A stretch of DNA of 64,000 nt, taken from contig NZ_JUHG01000016.1 in the NCBI RefSeq assembly GCF_000799715.1, positions 248,001 through 312,000 on the forward strand, in the 5' to 3' direction. Below, in pieces: positions 28,835 to 37,062 of this stretch. A program made the translations under genes and the position numbers. How positions within the stretch are numbered: the stretch's first letter is position 1; every line of letters starts with the position of its first letter. The notes beneath the pieces were generated by a model. It saw only the letters and a program-made list of their open reading frames with translations, was not told where the DNA came from and did no database searches. The stretch comes from Martinezella rhizogenes (GTDB lineage: Bacteria; Pseudomonadota; Alphaproteobacteria; Rhizobiales; Rhizobiaceae).

Positions 28835-29447
28835 ATTCGTTGAGCCGCTGCATGTGCTCTCAAGAGCCGAGTCGGTCGACGAAATCTCGGCTCTGACGGG
28901 TCAAAATCTGCGCCGGCTGCGCACACGCCGCGGCTATTCGCTGGACCGGCTGGCTAAAATCTCCGGCGTCAGCCGCGCCATGCTCGGACAGGTCGAAACC
29001 GGCAAGAGCAGCCCGACAATCAGTATCCTCTGGAAGATCGCCGCCGCGCTGGATGTCCCCTGCGGCTCGCTGATCGCCCAGCCACACGACACCTCGTTGC
29101 AGGTGCTGACCCATGCCAAGGCGAAGGTCTTGTCCGCCTCCGAAGGCAAATTCCAGACACGGGCGCTCTTTCCCTATGAAAGCGAACGCAAGGTCGAATT
29201 CTACGAGCTGCGCATCGCGCCCTATCATACGGAGATCGCCGAGGCGCATCATCATGGCACGATCGAAAACCTTGTGGTTTCGCGGGGCACGGTCGAAATT
29301 GTCGCGGGCAAGCATCCGCCGCAGATCCTCGGCGAAGGCGACGCCGTGATCTTCGACGCCGACGTCGCCCACAGCTATCGCAACATGACCAGCAGCGAAG
29401 CCGTGCTCTATCTGGTCTCGACCTATGTCGAGGAAGTTCGCGGCTAA
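28824..29447 (+). CDS. XRE-family regulator with C-terminal cupin
   Basis: A 207-residue transcription factor: helix-turn-helix of the XRE type (about 22-76; RLRTRRGYSLDRLAKISGVSRAML, split here, then VETGKSSPTISILWKIAAAL) and a cupin_2 domain (about 125-200; HHHGTIENLVVSRGTVEIVAG, EGDAVIFDADVAHSYRN) that probably senses a small molecule or metal. Such proteins often control amino-acid, polyamine or fatty-acid genes. Start at 28824 (MALEFVEPL), overlapping the previous gene. Targets are not evident. Confidence 0.9.
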   Translation: MALEFVEPLHVLSRAESVDEISALTGQNLRRLRTRRGYSLDRLAKISGVSRAMLGQVETGKSSPTISILWKIAAALDVPCGSLIAQPHDTSLQVLTHAKAKVLSASEGKFQTRALFPYESERKVEFYELRIAPYHTEIAEAHHHGTIENLVVSRGTVEIVAGKHPPQILGEGDAVIFDADVAHSYRNMTSSEAVLYLVSTYVEEVRG

Positions 29448-29470
29448 GGCAGGCTTGACCGGAAAAGCAA

Positions 29471-29495
29471 AAAGGCCGCCCTTGCGGACGGCCTG
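29471..29495 (+). terminator. Weak terminator-like hairpin after the XRE-cupin gene
   Basis: GGCCGCCC-TTGC-GGACGGCC with one mismatch, preceded by an A run. No T run follows. It is most useful for the opposite strand. Confidence 0.4.
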
Positions 29496-29517
29496 AGGCA
29501 GATGGAGATCTGCTTAT

Positions 29518-29548
29518 TAATTCCGGGGGTGGATGCCCTCAGGAATTA
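29518..29548 (-). terminator. Hairpin at the end of the Met-rich gene
   Basis: TAATTCC...AGGAATTA with internal GGG/CCC pairing overlaps the stop codon of the Met-rich gene. Probable 3' end structure. Confidence 0.45.
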
Positions 29549-29908
29549 GGCTGCTTCCATCATGCAGCACATCATCATATTGCCGCACATCATCATCATC
29601 GGCATGCCGGACGACATCATGCGCTTGCAGCATTCCATGAACATGTCCTTGTCCATGCCTTCCATCGGCATCATTTCGCAGACCATGCCCTTCGGTGTCA
29701 TCTTGCAGGTCATCTTGCTCATCATCATCTGCATCATGGGCATCATGCCGTTCATCATCGGCATCTGACCCATCATCGGGTTCATCATCCCGCCCATCAT
29801 GGGATTCATCATCGGCATCATCATGCCGTTCATCATCGGATTCATCATACCACCCATCATCGGGTTCATCATCGGCATCATGTTCATGGCGGGGTTCATC
29901 TGGGTCAT
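29546..29908 (-). CDS. Methionine- and cysteine-rich protein (46% Met)
   Basis: 120 residues with 55 methionines and 7 cysteines. The N-terminal half is low complexity: MMPMMNPMMGGMMNPMM occurs at 10-26 and again at 30-46, an exact 20-residue period. The C-terminal half is less repetitive and carries the cysteines (KMTCKM, MVCEMMP, MECCKRMM, MMCGNMMMCC) with Lys/Glu/Asp. No signal peptide. A start at the fourth residue (29899) would have a better-spaced GGAG. Met/Cys density suggests soft-metal (Cu+ or Ag+) binding or a methionine store, but this is inference. The 265-bp upstream region has three AACGTT sites. Confidence 0.6.
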   Translation of the reverse strand: MTQMNPAMNMMPMMNPMMGGMMNPMMNGMMMPMMNPMMGGMMNPMMGQMPMMNGMMPMMQMMMSKMTCKMTPKGMVCEMMPMEGMDKDMFMECCKRMMSSGMPMMMMCGNMMMCCMMEAA

Positions 29909-30173
29909 CTCCGGTGCTCGGCCGTATTTCGGCTTTCAATGAAAATTGAGGTAGAACAACTAAAAATAACGTTCAAGATAAAAAAACGTTCCAATAATCT
30001 TTCCTCCAACAGAATGGAAACCTGTCCGCTTGATGTCGAACAACGTTCGTTATCACGGATATTCCTCCGCTATCACGGACTATACCAACGCCTTGGTCGA
30101 AATGAATGAAACCGGGAAAGATTATTCTTGCCGCGAACGAATCGCGTGGTCATCACCCGCCAAGGGCGACACG
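29909..30173. other. AT-rich region upstream of the Met-rich gene
   Basis: About 265 bp, much lower in GC than its neighbours. AACGTTC occurs near 29969, 29985 and 30041. A + frame at 30030-30290 exists but runs into the methyltransferase gene and is not supported. Confidence 0.35.
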
Positions 30174-30950
30174 TCATTTCCGCGCGTAGGCGGCACGGCC
30201 ATTGTTCAGATCATCGACGAAATCGGAGAACTTGTGCGTCCCTTCGCCATGCATGATCAGCGGCGCCCGCAGCGCCAGCCGCGCCCGTGAGCCCTTGATC
30301 GCCGTCACCAGGATGCGAACGGCGTTTTCGCCGTCGCGCGGATGGACCGGCGTGATCTCGATGCCGCCGAAGCGGCGGCCGCAGGCGGCGATGATCTCGT
30401 CGATCGATTGCGGCCGGGCAATCAGCGACAGCTGACCGCCGGGGATCGTAATCGCGCCCGCCGTGCGCACCCAGCTTTCGAAAAGGCCGGCGGTCATGGC
30501 ATGCGCCTCGGCCTTCAGCGCGTCGGGCGTCAGCCGGTCGCTGGCGTCGTTGAAGGGCGGGTTCATGATGACATGATGGAAACTTTCGTCGATCAGGCCG
30601 GCGGCGTTGCGCTCCTTGCCGATCAGGGTCACATCGGCTTCGATCACCGAGACGCGGCCCGCGAATCGTGCATTTTCGGCAAGGACCAGGCTTTTGCGGG
30701 CGAACTCGGCCATTTCGGCGGAACGCTCGAACAGCACTACCTCGGCCAGCTCAAGCCGCGAGGCTACCGCCATTCCGGCCGCACCCGCGCCGGCGCCGAG
30801 ATCGGCCACCTTGATGCCGTGCTCATCGGCCACCAGAGCCGCGAGCAGCATGGCGTCCATGCCGGAACGATGTCCCCGGCCCTTGGGCTGGACGACATGG
30901 AAAGCGCCACGATGAAAGGCGTCGATCGTTTCGGAGGAATGGCCGATCAT
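30174..30950 (-). CDS. tRNA1(Val) A37 N6-methyltransferase-like protein
   Basis: SAM-dependent class I methyltransferase of the YfiC/TrmN6 type, 258 residues. Motif I is VADLGAGAGAAGMAVA (about 48-63); motif IV is the adenine-N6 signature NPPFND (about 130). The N-terminal FHRGAFHVVQPKGRGHRSGMDAMLLA matches the family's substrate-loop region, where Q-P-xxGxRxGxDAxLLA is conserved. It probably modifies A37 of a tRNA; the exact target is not certain. The gene starts 8 bp after the DUF2007 gene stop, same strand: an operon. Confidence 0.85.
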   Translation of the reverse strand: MIGHSSETIDAFHRGAFHVVQPKGRGHRSGMDAMLLAALVADEHGIKVADLGAGAGAAGMAVASRLELAEVVLFERSAEMAEFARKSLVLAENARFAGRVSVIEADVTLIGKERNAAGLIDESFHHVIMNPPFNDASDRLTPDALKAEAHAMTAGLFESWVRTAGAITIPGGQLSLIARPQSIDEIIAACGRRFGGIEITPVHPRDGENAVRILVTAIKGSRARLALRAPLIMHGEGTHKFSDFVDDLNNGRAAYARK

Positions 30951-30958
30951 CGCAAACC

Positions 30959-31189
30959 TCAGTCGCCCGCGGAGCGCAGCTCGTCGCCGAGACCGGCATC
31001 AGTGAGGATGCGCCGGGCTTGATCGGCGCGGTCGGTCTCCACCAGGAAGCGGCGCGGCAGCATGCCGAGTGAACCCTCGAGAATGCTCATGGCCTGATCC
31101 GCGACAAAGCAATGAATCCCGGCGTCCTTCATCAAGCTCTCGGCGAAAGAGAGGAGAACGGGATCGTTCGTGCGGATGAGTTCGTGCAT
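30959..31189 (-). CDS. DUF2007 domain-containing protein
   Basis: A 76-residue protein of the DUF2007 (putative signal-transducing, PII-like) family. MHELIRTNDPVLLSFAESLMKDAG begins a ferredoxin-like fold; SILEGSLGMLPRRFLVETDRADQARRIL completes it, split here across residues 35-62. Start at 31189. It is the first gene of the pair with the downstream methyltransferase; divergent from ispB. Function unknown. Confidence 0.85.
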   Translation of the reverse strand: MHELIRTNDPVLLSFAESLMKDAGIHCFVADQAMSILEGSLGMLPRRFLVETDRADQARRILTDAGLGDELRSAGD

Positions 31190-31297
31190 AAGCCTCGGGT
31201 TTCCTGTCAAATTTACGCGACGAGACAATTCGCCTCTTGCCGCCCCCTGCGCCCCTTCTTATTGTGGTTCGCAGGAAATGAACAGGAGTCCGGACAG

Positions 31298-32314
31298 TTG
31301 GGCGTCGTGATACCGCTTGAAGAAAGCAAGAATAAACAGGCATCCATCAAGCCATTGGTGGACCTGACCAAGGCGGATATGGAGCGCGTGAACCAGCTGA
31401 TCCTGTCGAAAGCCGGTTCCGACGTGCAGATGATTCCGGAAGTCGCGGAGCACCTGATCTCGTCCGGCGGCAAGCGCTTGCGGCCGATGCTGACCATCGC
31501 CTCCGCCGCGCTCTACAACTACCAGGGCGACAATCATATCAAGCTCGCGACCTCGGTCGAGTTCCTGCACACCGCGACCTTGCTGCACGACGACGTGGTG
31601 GATGAAAGCGATCTGCGGCGCGGCAAGTCCACGGCCCGCATGATCTGGGGCAACCAGGCCAGCGTTCTCGTCGGCGACTTCCTGCTCGGGCAGGCTTTCC
31701 GCATGATGGTCGAAGTCGGTTCGCTCGAGGCTCTCGACGTGCTGTCGTCGGCAGCCTGCGTCATCGCCGAGGGCGAGGTGCTGCAGCTCTCCGTCTCCAA
31801 GAACATGGAGACCACCGAAGACGATTATCTCTCCGTCATCCGTGCCAAGACGGCGGCACTTTTCTCGGCCGCCGCCGAAGTTGGCCCGATCGTCGCCAAT
31901 GCCGGCAAGGCCGAGCGTAATGCGCTGAAATCCTACGGCACCAATCTCGGCCTCGCCTTCCAACTGGTCGACGATGCGCTGGATTATGGCGGCAAGGCCG
32001 CCGATCTCGGCAAGAATGTCGGCGACGACTTCCGCGAGGGCAAGATCACTCTTCCCGTTATTCTCGCCTATCGCCGTGGCACCGAGAAGGAGCGCGCTTT
32101 CTGGCGCGAGGCCATCGAGACCGGCGATAACAGCGACGAGAATCTGGAAAAGGCACTGGGTCTGATCACCAAATATGGTGCGCTCACCGACACCATTGCC
32201 CGCGCCGTTCACTACGGCACCATCGCCCGCGACGCGCTGGCGCCGCTTCCGGAAACGCCATGGAAATCCGCGCTCATGGAAGTGATCGATTTCTGCATCG
32301 AACGCGTGAACTGA
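31298..32314 (+). CDS. ispB: Polyprenyl (octaprenyl/decaprenyl) diphosphate synthase
   Basis: Trans-prenyltransferase that builds the long side chain of ubiquinone. 338 residues when started at the TTG at 31298 (GVVIPLEES...), with AGGAG nine bases upstream; no in-frame ATG fits as well. Both Asp-rich motifs are present: HDDVVDES (Asp98, 99, 102) followed by RRGK, and VDDALDY (Asp225, 226, 229). SGGKRLRPML is the typical N-terminal block. Chain length (C40 or C50) cannot be read by eye; rhizobia make Q10. Supplies the substrate of UbiA (6.9 kb). Confidence 0.94.
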   Translation: MGVVIPLEESKNKQASIKPLVDLTKADMERVNQLILSKAGSDVQMIPEVAEHLISSGGKRLRPMLTIASAALYNYQGDNHIKLATSVEFLHTATLLHDDVVDESDLRRGKSTARMIWGNQASVLVGDFLLGQAFRMMVEVGSLEALDVLSSAACVIAEGEVLQLSVSKNMETTEDDYLSVIRAKTAALFSAAAEVGPIVANAGKAERNALKSYGTNLGLAFQLVDDALDYGGKAADLGKNVGDDFREGKITLPVILAYRRGTEKERAFWREAIETGDNSDENLEKALGLITKYGALTDTIARAVHYGTIARDALAPLPETPWKSALMEVIDFCIERVN

Positions 32315-32439
32315 TCGGCAGCGGCCCGAATTTCTTGCGCGGCCGCTTCAAAAAAGCCATCCTGTTGTGAATCAGTTGACACGAACGACTTTGTGTCGCC
32401 GGCGTCCTCGCCGGCAATCCCTTGATGAAAGGCCTTCTC

Positions 32440-34296
32440 ATGCGGCAGAGACTTGCCATCCGTTTCCTCTCGGGCGCAGCCTTGGTGGCGATCCTTTCGG
32501 TGGCGGCGCTGAATAGCGCGCGCGCGGAGGATGCTCCTGCGGCGCCGGACACCAAGAACGAGGTAGTCTTCGACGCGGAAGCCGTCGACACCTTTGCTGG
32601 CGCCTTCCTTGCCGCCCGTACCGCCGATGTGGACCATGATTACGACACCGCGATCGCGCTCTACAAAAAGGCCCTGATGCTCGAGCCGGGCAATCCGGAG
32701 ATCCGGCAGCGGCTGATGATTTCGCTGCTGCTCAACGGCAATCTCGAAGAGGGCGTGAAATACGCCAACGAACTGAAGAGCGATCCTTCCGTCGAGCGCG
32801 TCACCACGATCGTCCGCGGCATGGATGCCATCCGCCGGCACGAATACAAGACCGCGCAGGAGATTCTCAAATATAGCGGTCCGAACGATCTCGACCGGAT
32901 GATGAACAATCTGCTGCTTGCCTGGGCGCGCGCTGGCGCCGGCCGTGGCAAGGAAGCCATCGCCATGATCGACAAGATGAAGGGACCGGACTGGTTCAAC
33001 ATCTTCAAGAACTATCATGCCGGTGCCATCGCCATCACCATCGGTGATGTGCGATCCGCCCGTTCGCATCTGAACGACGCCATTCTCGACAAGGCCGGCG
33101 GCGCAACCGCCCCTGATACATTCATGCGCGCCGTCATGGCGCTAGCGCGCCTCGAAGCCAAGGCCGGCGACAAGCAGAAGGCACTGGACACGGTTTCGGT
33201 CGGCGACAACCTGATCAACAACTACGCGCCGCTGAACGCGCTGCGCGACAGCATCAACAAGGGCGAAAAGCCGGAGCAGCAGGTGACCGACGCCAGCCAG
33301 GGTGCCGCCTCCGTGCTCTTTACCATCGGCGCGGCATTGAACCGCGACGGCGCCGAAGATGTCGTCTCGCTCTATCTGCAAATCGCCAACACGCTTGATC
33401 CCAAGAGCGCCGATACGCTGGTTCTCCTCGGCGGGCTTGCCGAAAAGCAGGAACAGGTCGACCGCGCCATTTCCTTCTACAAGAAGGTGCCCGACAATTC
33501 GCCGATGGCGCGCATCTCCGAGCTGCAGCTCGGTCTCGCGCTGGCCCAGGCCGGCAAGGTCGACGATGCGCGCAAGCACCTGAAGACACTGATCGATTCC
33601 GACCCGAAGGATATCCGCAGCTACCTGGCCTATGGCAGTGTTCTCTCCGATGCCAAGGACTTCCAGGGCATGGCCGACAATTACGACAAGGCCGTTGAGA
33701 TCATCGGTCCCGTGCCGAAGCGCAGCGACTGGGCCGTGTTTTTCCAGCGCGGCATCGCCTATGAGCGGCTGAAGAAGTGGCCGCAGGCGGAGCCGAATTT
33801 CAAGCGGGCGCTGGAGCTGAACCCCGACCAGCCGCAGGTGCTGAACTATCTCGGCTATTCCTGGGTCGACATGAACACCAACCTCGACCAGGGCCTCGAC
33901 ATGATCCGCAAGGCCGTCGATCTGAAGCCGGATGACGGCTATATCGTCGACTCGCTCGGCTGGGCCTATTTCCGCCTCAACCGCTTCGACGATGCGGTGA
34001 CCGAGCTGGAGCGCGCCGCACAGTTGAAGGCCGGCGATCCCACGATCAACGACCATCTCGGCGATGCTTACTGGCGCGTCAACCGCAAGCTGGAAGCGGT
34101 CTACCAGTGGAACCGTGCGCTGGCCTCCAAGCCGGAGGAAACGGATATTCCGAAGATCAAGGAGAAGGTCGAAAAAGGCCTGCCGGCGCTCGATACCGAC
34201 CCCAGGACGGTCGACAAGACCAAGCAGCCTGATCCGGCTCCGCCGCCGGCGGCAGACCCGAATACGAACACTCCGCCCGTCGATAAGAAGTCCTAA
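32440..34296 (+). CDS. Exported tetratricopeptide repeat protein
   Basis: A 618-residue periplasmic or outer-membrane-associated TPR protein. Start at 32440 (MRQRLAIRFLSG...), with AAAGG eight bases before; signal peptide cut after NSARA. Repeats are clear at about 50-110 (YDTAIALYKKALMLEPGNPE) and 420-560 (RALELNPDQPQVLNYLGYSW, DDGYIVDSLGWAYFRLNRFDDA), with a weaker middle. The C-terminus is Pro-rich (DPAPPPAADPN). The gene ends 8 bp before ispE and may be co-transcribed with it. Similar proteins sit between ispB and ispE in other rhizobia. Function unknown. Confidence 0.88.
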   Translation: MRQRLAIRFLSGAALVAILSVAALNSARAEDAPAAPDTKNEVVFDAEAVDTFAGAFLAARTADVDHDYDTAIALYKKALMLEPGNPEIRQRLMISLLLNGNLEEGVKYANELKSDPSVERVTTIVRGMDAIRRHEYKTAQEILKYSGPNDLDRMMNNLLLAWARAGAGRGKEAIAMIDKMKGPDWFNIFKNYHAGAIAITIGDVRSARSHLNDAILDKAGGATAPDTFMRAVMALARLEAKAGDKQKALDTVSVGDNLINNYAPLNALRDSINKGEKPEQQVTDASQGAASVLFTIGAALNRDGAEDVVSLYLQIANTLDPKSADTLVLLGGLAEKQEQVDRAISFYKKVPDNSPMARISELQLGLALAQAGKVDDARKHLKTLIDSDPKDIRSYLAYGSVLSDAKDFQGMADNYDKAVEIIGPVPKRSDWAVFFQRGIAYERLKKWPQAEPNFKRALELNPDQPQVLNYLGYSWVDMNTNLDQGLDMIRKAVDLKPDDGYIVDSLGWAYFRLNRFDDAVTELERAAQLKAGDPTINDHLGDAYWRVNRKLEAVYQWNRALASKPEETDIPKIKEKVEKGLPALDTDPRTVDKTKQPDPAPPPAADPNTNTPPVDKKS

Positions 34297-34304
34297 GACC
34301 ACCG

Positions 34305-35219
34305 ATGATCATGATCTCAGCGGCGGGCGATTTCAGCCTCACGGAGGAAGCGCCCGCCAAGATCAATCTGGCGCTGCATGTTACCGGCCAGCGGGCCGAC
34401 GGATATCATCTGCTCGACATGCTGGTGACCTTCGCGCGGCATGGCGACCGACTTGGTTTTCGCGCCAGCGAGCGCGACGAATTCAGCCTTTCCGGACGCT
34501 TCTCCCCTCTTCTTTCCGCTGACGCGGATGTCGGCGGCAATCTGGTGCTGAAGGCGCGCGACCTGCTGCGGCAGGCCGCCCATAATGCCGGGTTGGACGC
34601 GCCACCGGTGCATATCCATCTGGAAAAGAACCTGCCGATCGCCTCGGGCATCGGTGGCGGCTCGGCGGATGCGGCGGCGACCTTGCGCGGATTGGCAAGG
34701 CTCTGGGGCGTTGCCCTGCCCTCCAATATGATGACGGTGCTTGCTCTGAAGCTCGGCGCCGATGTTCCCATGTGTCTCGCCGGCCGACCGCTGATTGCGC
34801 GCGGCATCGGCGAGGCGATCGAATTGCTCCCGGATTTCCCGTCCTTCGCCATGGTCCTCGGCAATCCCCTGGTCGGCGTTTCAACGCCGGAGGTGTTTCG
34901 CAAACTTGCCCGCAAGGACAATCCGCCGCTTGCGCTCACCTCGCGGACGTCAAGCAACCGCGCGCAATGGATCGCGGCAATCAGCGGGTTGCGCAACGAT
35001 CTCGAGCCGTCGGCGCGGTCGCTCTGCGGCGAAATCGCAACGCTGTCGCAAATGATCAGCGATGAAGGCGCGCTTGCGACCCGCATGTCCGGCTCCGGCG
35101 CCACCTGTTTCGGCCTGTTTCGTAATCTTGAGCAGGCAACAGCCGCGGCTGCGGCGCTTCACAGGCTGCGGCCGGACTGGTATTTCCAGGCAACGGAAAC
35201 AATCAAGGGAGATGCATGA
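34305..35219 (+). CDS. ispE: 4-diphosphocytidyl-2-C-methyl-D-erythritol kinase
   Basis: GHMP kinase of the non-mevalonate isoprenoid pathway; phosphorylates CDP-ME. 304 residues. EEAPAKINLALHVTGQRADGYHLLDM is the family start (split here across residues 14-39); the GHMP ATP loop is LPIASGIGGGSADAAA (about 109-124), and the C-terminal motif RMSGSGATCFGLF is present. It overlaps the moaB start by four bases (ATGA), so they are translationally coupled. Confidence 0.95.
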   Translation: MIMISAAGDFSLTEEAPAKINLALHVTGQRADGYHLLDMLVTFARHGDRLGFRASERDEFSLSGRFSPLLSADADVGGNLVLKARDLLRQAAHNAGLDAPPVHIHLEKNLPIASGIGGGSADAAATLRGLARLWGVALPSNMMTVLALKLGADVPMCLAGRPLIARGIGEAIELLPDFPSFAMVLGNPLVGVSTPEVFRKLARKDNPPLALTSRTSSNRAQWIAAISGLRNDLEPSARSLCGEIATLSQMISDEGALATRMSGSGATCFGLFRNLEQATAAAAALHRLRPDWYFQATETIKGDA

Positions 35220-35773
35220 TGGCTGGCCCAGGTGAAGCAAGACCCTTCATTCCCGTCGGCATCGCCGTGCTGACCGTCTCCGATACACGCACGCTTGCCG
35301 ACGACAAATCCGGCGACACACTTGTCGCGCGGATTGCGGAGGCCGGCCACAGGCTGGCTGCCCGCGCCATCGTCCCCGATGACAAGGAGCGTATCCGCAG
35401 CCAGGTGGAAACCTGGACGCGCGACAAGACAATCGACGTCGTCATCACCACCGGCGGCACCGGCTTTACCGGCCGCGACGTGACGCCCGAGGCGCTGGAG
35501 CCGCTGTTCGAAAAGCGGATGGACGGTTTTTCCGAAGTATTCCATCGCATCTCCTACGACAAGATCGGCACGGCGACCATCCAGTCGCGGGCAACCGGGG
35601 GCGTTGCCAACGCCACCTTCATCTTCGTGTTGCCCGGCTCGCCCGGCGCCTGCAAGGATGCCTGGGACGGGATCCTGAAAGCCCAGCTCGACTATCGGCA
35701 TATGCCCTGCAATTTCGTGGAGATCATGCCGCGCCTCGACGAGCACCTGAAGCGTGGCTCCGCCTCCAACTGA
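35216..35773 (+). CDS. moaB: Molybdenum cofactor biosynthesis protein B
   Basis: MogA/MoaB-type molybdopterin adenylyltransferase or related factor, 185 residues. PVGIAVLTVSDTRTLADDKSG, TTGGTGFTGRDVTPEAL and LPGSPGACKDAWDGIL are the conserved blocks (first shown as residues 12-32 with minor changes). GGGAG within the end of ispE serves the start; ATG at 35216 or 35219. No other moa/mog gene is adjacent. Confidence 0.93.
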   Translation: MMAGPGEARPFIPVGIAVLTVSDTRTLADDKSGDTLVARIAEAGHRLAARAIVPDDKERIRSQVETWTRDKTIDVVITTGGTGFTGRDVTPEALEPLFEKRMDGFSEVFHRISYDKIGTATIQSRATGGVANATFIFVLPGSPGACKDAWDGILKAQLDYRHMPCNFVEIMPRLDEHLKRGSASN

Positions 35774-35817
35774 GATTGGCGTTTCGCTGAGATAAAGTCG
35801 CTCGGCCTTCTGGACTG

Positions 35818-36132
35818 CTATGCCTTTGGCCCGCGAAGAACAGGAATAGAATCCCAATTCTGGCCGGTAAGAATGACGCAGCTGCGACCGGAGACATCGG
35901 TGATCATCATTGTCCAGCTGCCGCTTTCAGCGGCGAAGATTTCAACGATCGTCTTTGCATCGAGCTGACCGATGGCCGAAGGTTTCTCGGCATAGTTCCC
36001 GTCAAGGAAAGCGACAATCTCGGCGCGCTTGGCGCAAGCCAGTGTCGCCTGCGCGGCGGCTATATTGGGGAGAAGGATTGCCGTTGCCAGGACGGCCGTT
36101 CCGATAAGGCGGTTGAACATCGTGCGTTCCAT
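35818..36132 (-). CDS. Small exported protein of unknown function
   Basis: 104 residues with a Sec signal peptide (MFNRLIGTAVLATAILLPNIAAAQA). The ATG at 36132 has a very strong AAAGGAGGT six bases upstream, supporting translation. The mature part contains two cysteines (TLACAKRAEIV, SGRSCVIL) and reads like a small periplasmic domain: VAFLDGNYAEKPSAIGQ, IVEIFAAESGSWTM. I do not recognise a named family with certainty. It is convergent with moaB. Confidence 0.6.
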   Translation of the reverse strand: MERTMFNRLIGTAVLATAILLPNIAAAQATLACAKRAEIVAFLDGNYAEKPSAIGQLDAKTIVEIFAAESGSWTMMITDVSGRSCVILTGQNWDSIPVLRGPKA

Positions 36133-36314
36133 GACGCACCTCCTTTCGCCGGAAATCCGGCAGAAGAGGAGAGTTCTGCTGACCTGTTCTGCCGCATACC
36201 GGCATCTTCATGGTCAACCGCCCGACGCGACACGCGAAAGCGGCCGCCACGAGAAAATTATGACAGCTATTCCAGTATTTACAAATGGAATCTGGATTGG
36301 CGGCACGGCAATGC

Positions 36315-36833
36315 CTACCGCGCCGAGCGTGCGACCCAGGAGGGGATGAGTTCGCTGGACAGGCGGCGCCCCTTCTGCCCCTTGGCGAATTCGGCAAGCC
36401 GCATGCCGGACTTTGCAACCGCAATGGCCTGTCGCTTGGAAAGCAGCAGCCCGAGCTCCAGCGGCGGCGAACTGCGGCCGATGCGCTGCAACAATGGCCG
36501 GCGATAGCCGCGCGAGGCGGTGAAGCGGGCCGGCACCTTGTTCAGCGAGACATATTCGGCGATCTCATCGATCCAGCCCGCCTGCGGGCGCGCGCCGGGC
36601 TCGACCAGAAGCAGCCACTCGCCCCGCGCCGAGCGCAATATGTCCTTGATATCCCACTGCGAATAAAAGCGGCAGCCGGCGGCGTCAGCAACCCGCGAGG
36701 TGCCATCGCGCGAGCCGTGATCAAGCACGACGACATCGGAGACGAGGCCTTCGATCGCCCCCACCACCAATGCCGCCAATGTCTGTGCCAACTCAGGTTC
36801 CTGATCCTGGCATTCTATGATGACCGTCAACAT
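36315..36833 (-). CDS. Short family-2 glycosyltransferase-like protein
   Basis: 172 residues with the GT-A start LTVIIECQDQEPELAQTLAALV, VVVLDHGSRDGTSRVADAAG (nucleotide-binding region, D-x-GSxDGT) and GEWLLLVEPGARPQAGWIDEI (position of the DXD-type metal site, here degenerate). It lacks the C-terminal half of normal GT2 enzymes, so it may be a minimal or inactive form. Similar short proteins occur beside the PA0069-type gene in rhizobia. Substrate unknown. Confidence 0.7.
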   Translation of the reverse strand: MLTVIIECQDQEPELAQTLAALVVGAIEGLVSDVVVLDHGSRDGTSRVADAAGCRFYSQWDIKDILRSARGEWLLLVEPGARPQAGWIDEIAEYVSLNKVPARFTASRGYRRPLLQRIGRSSPPLELGLLLSKRQAIAVAKSGMRLAEFAKGQKGRRLSSELIPSWVARSAR

Positions 36834-36976
36834 TGCCCATTTATAGAGCGCCGCACAATTTATTGCCAGCGGCTAAGCCGAAAACCAGAGCGTTTAAGAA
36901 AAGAATCATATGCAACTTTGAAAATGCTGTTCCGGCCTCCGGCCGACCCTCGAATGAGGGTAACCCTCTGCATTTT

Positions 36977-36991
36977 GTTCTTGCATTGTTC
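36977..36991 (+). promoter_or_regulatory. LexA box upstream of the PA0069-type radical SAM gene
   Basis: GTTC-TTGCATT-GTTC is an exact match to the alphaproteobacterial SOS box GTTC-N7-GTTC. It ends 71 bp before the start codon, a normal distance for promoter overlap. Confidence 0.75.
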
Positions 36992-37062
36992 TCATTTGTC
37001 GGATAGGAATTTAATCAGCCTAGACGCGGCATGCAACGTCATAAACCGCCCCGGAGTTACCG

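Noticed and set aside
29517..29939. Asp/His-rich frame overlapping the Met-rich gene
   Set aside because: It is the +1 reading of the ATG-repeat DNA (GAT/GAC codons); the Met frame has Cys/Lys/Glu variation in its second half and a better start.
30030..30290. 86-residue + frame upstream of the methyltransferase gene
   Set aside because: No ribosome site and its last third is antisense to the methyltransferase.
36315..36833. Full GT2 glycosyltransferase
   Set aside because: Only the N-terminal half of the fold is present, so a full enzyme call was not made.
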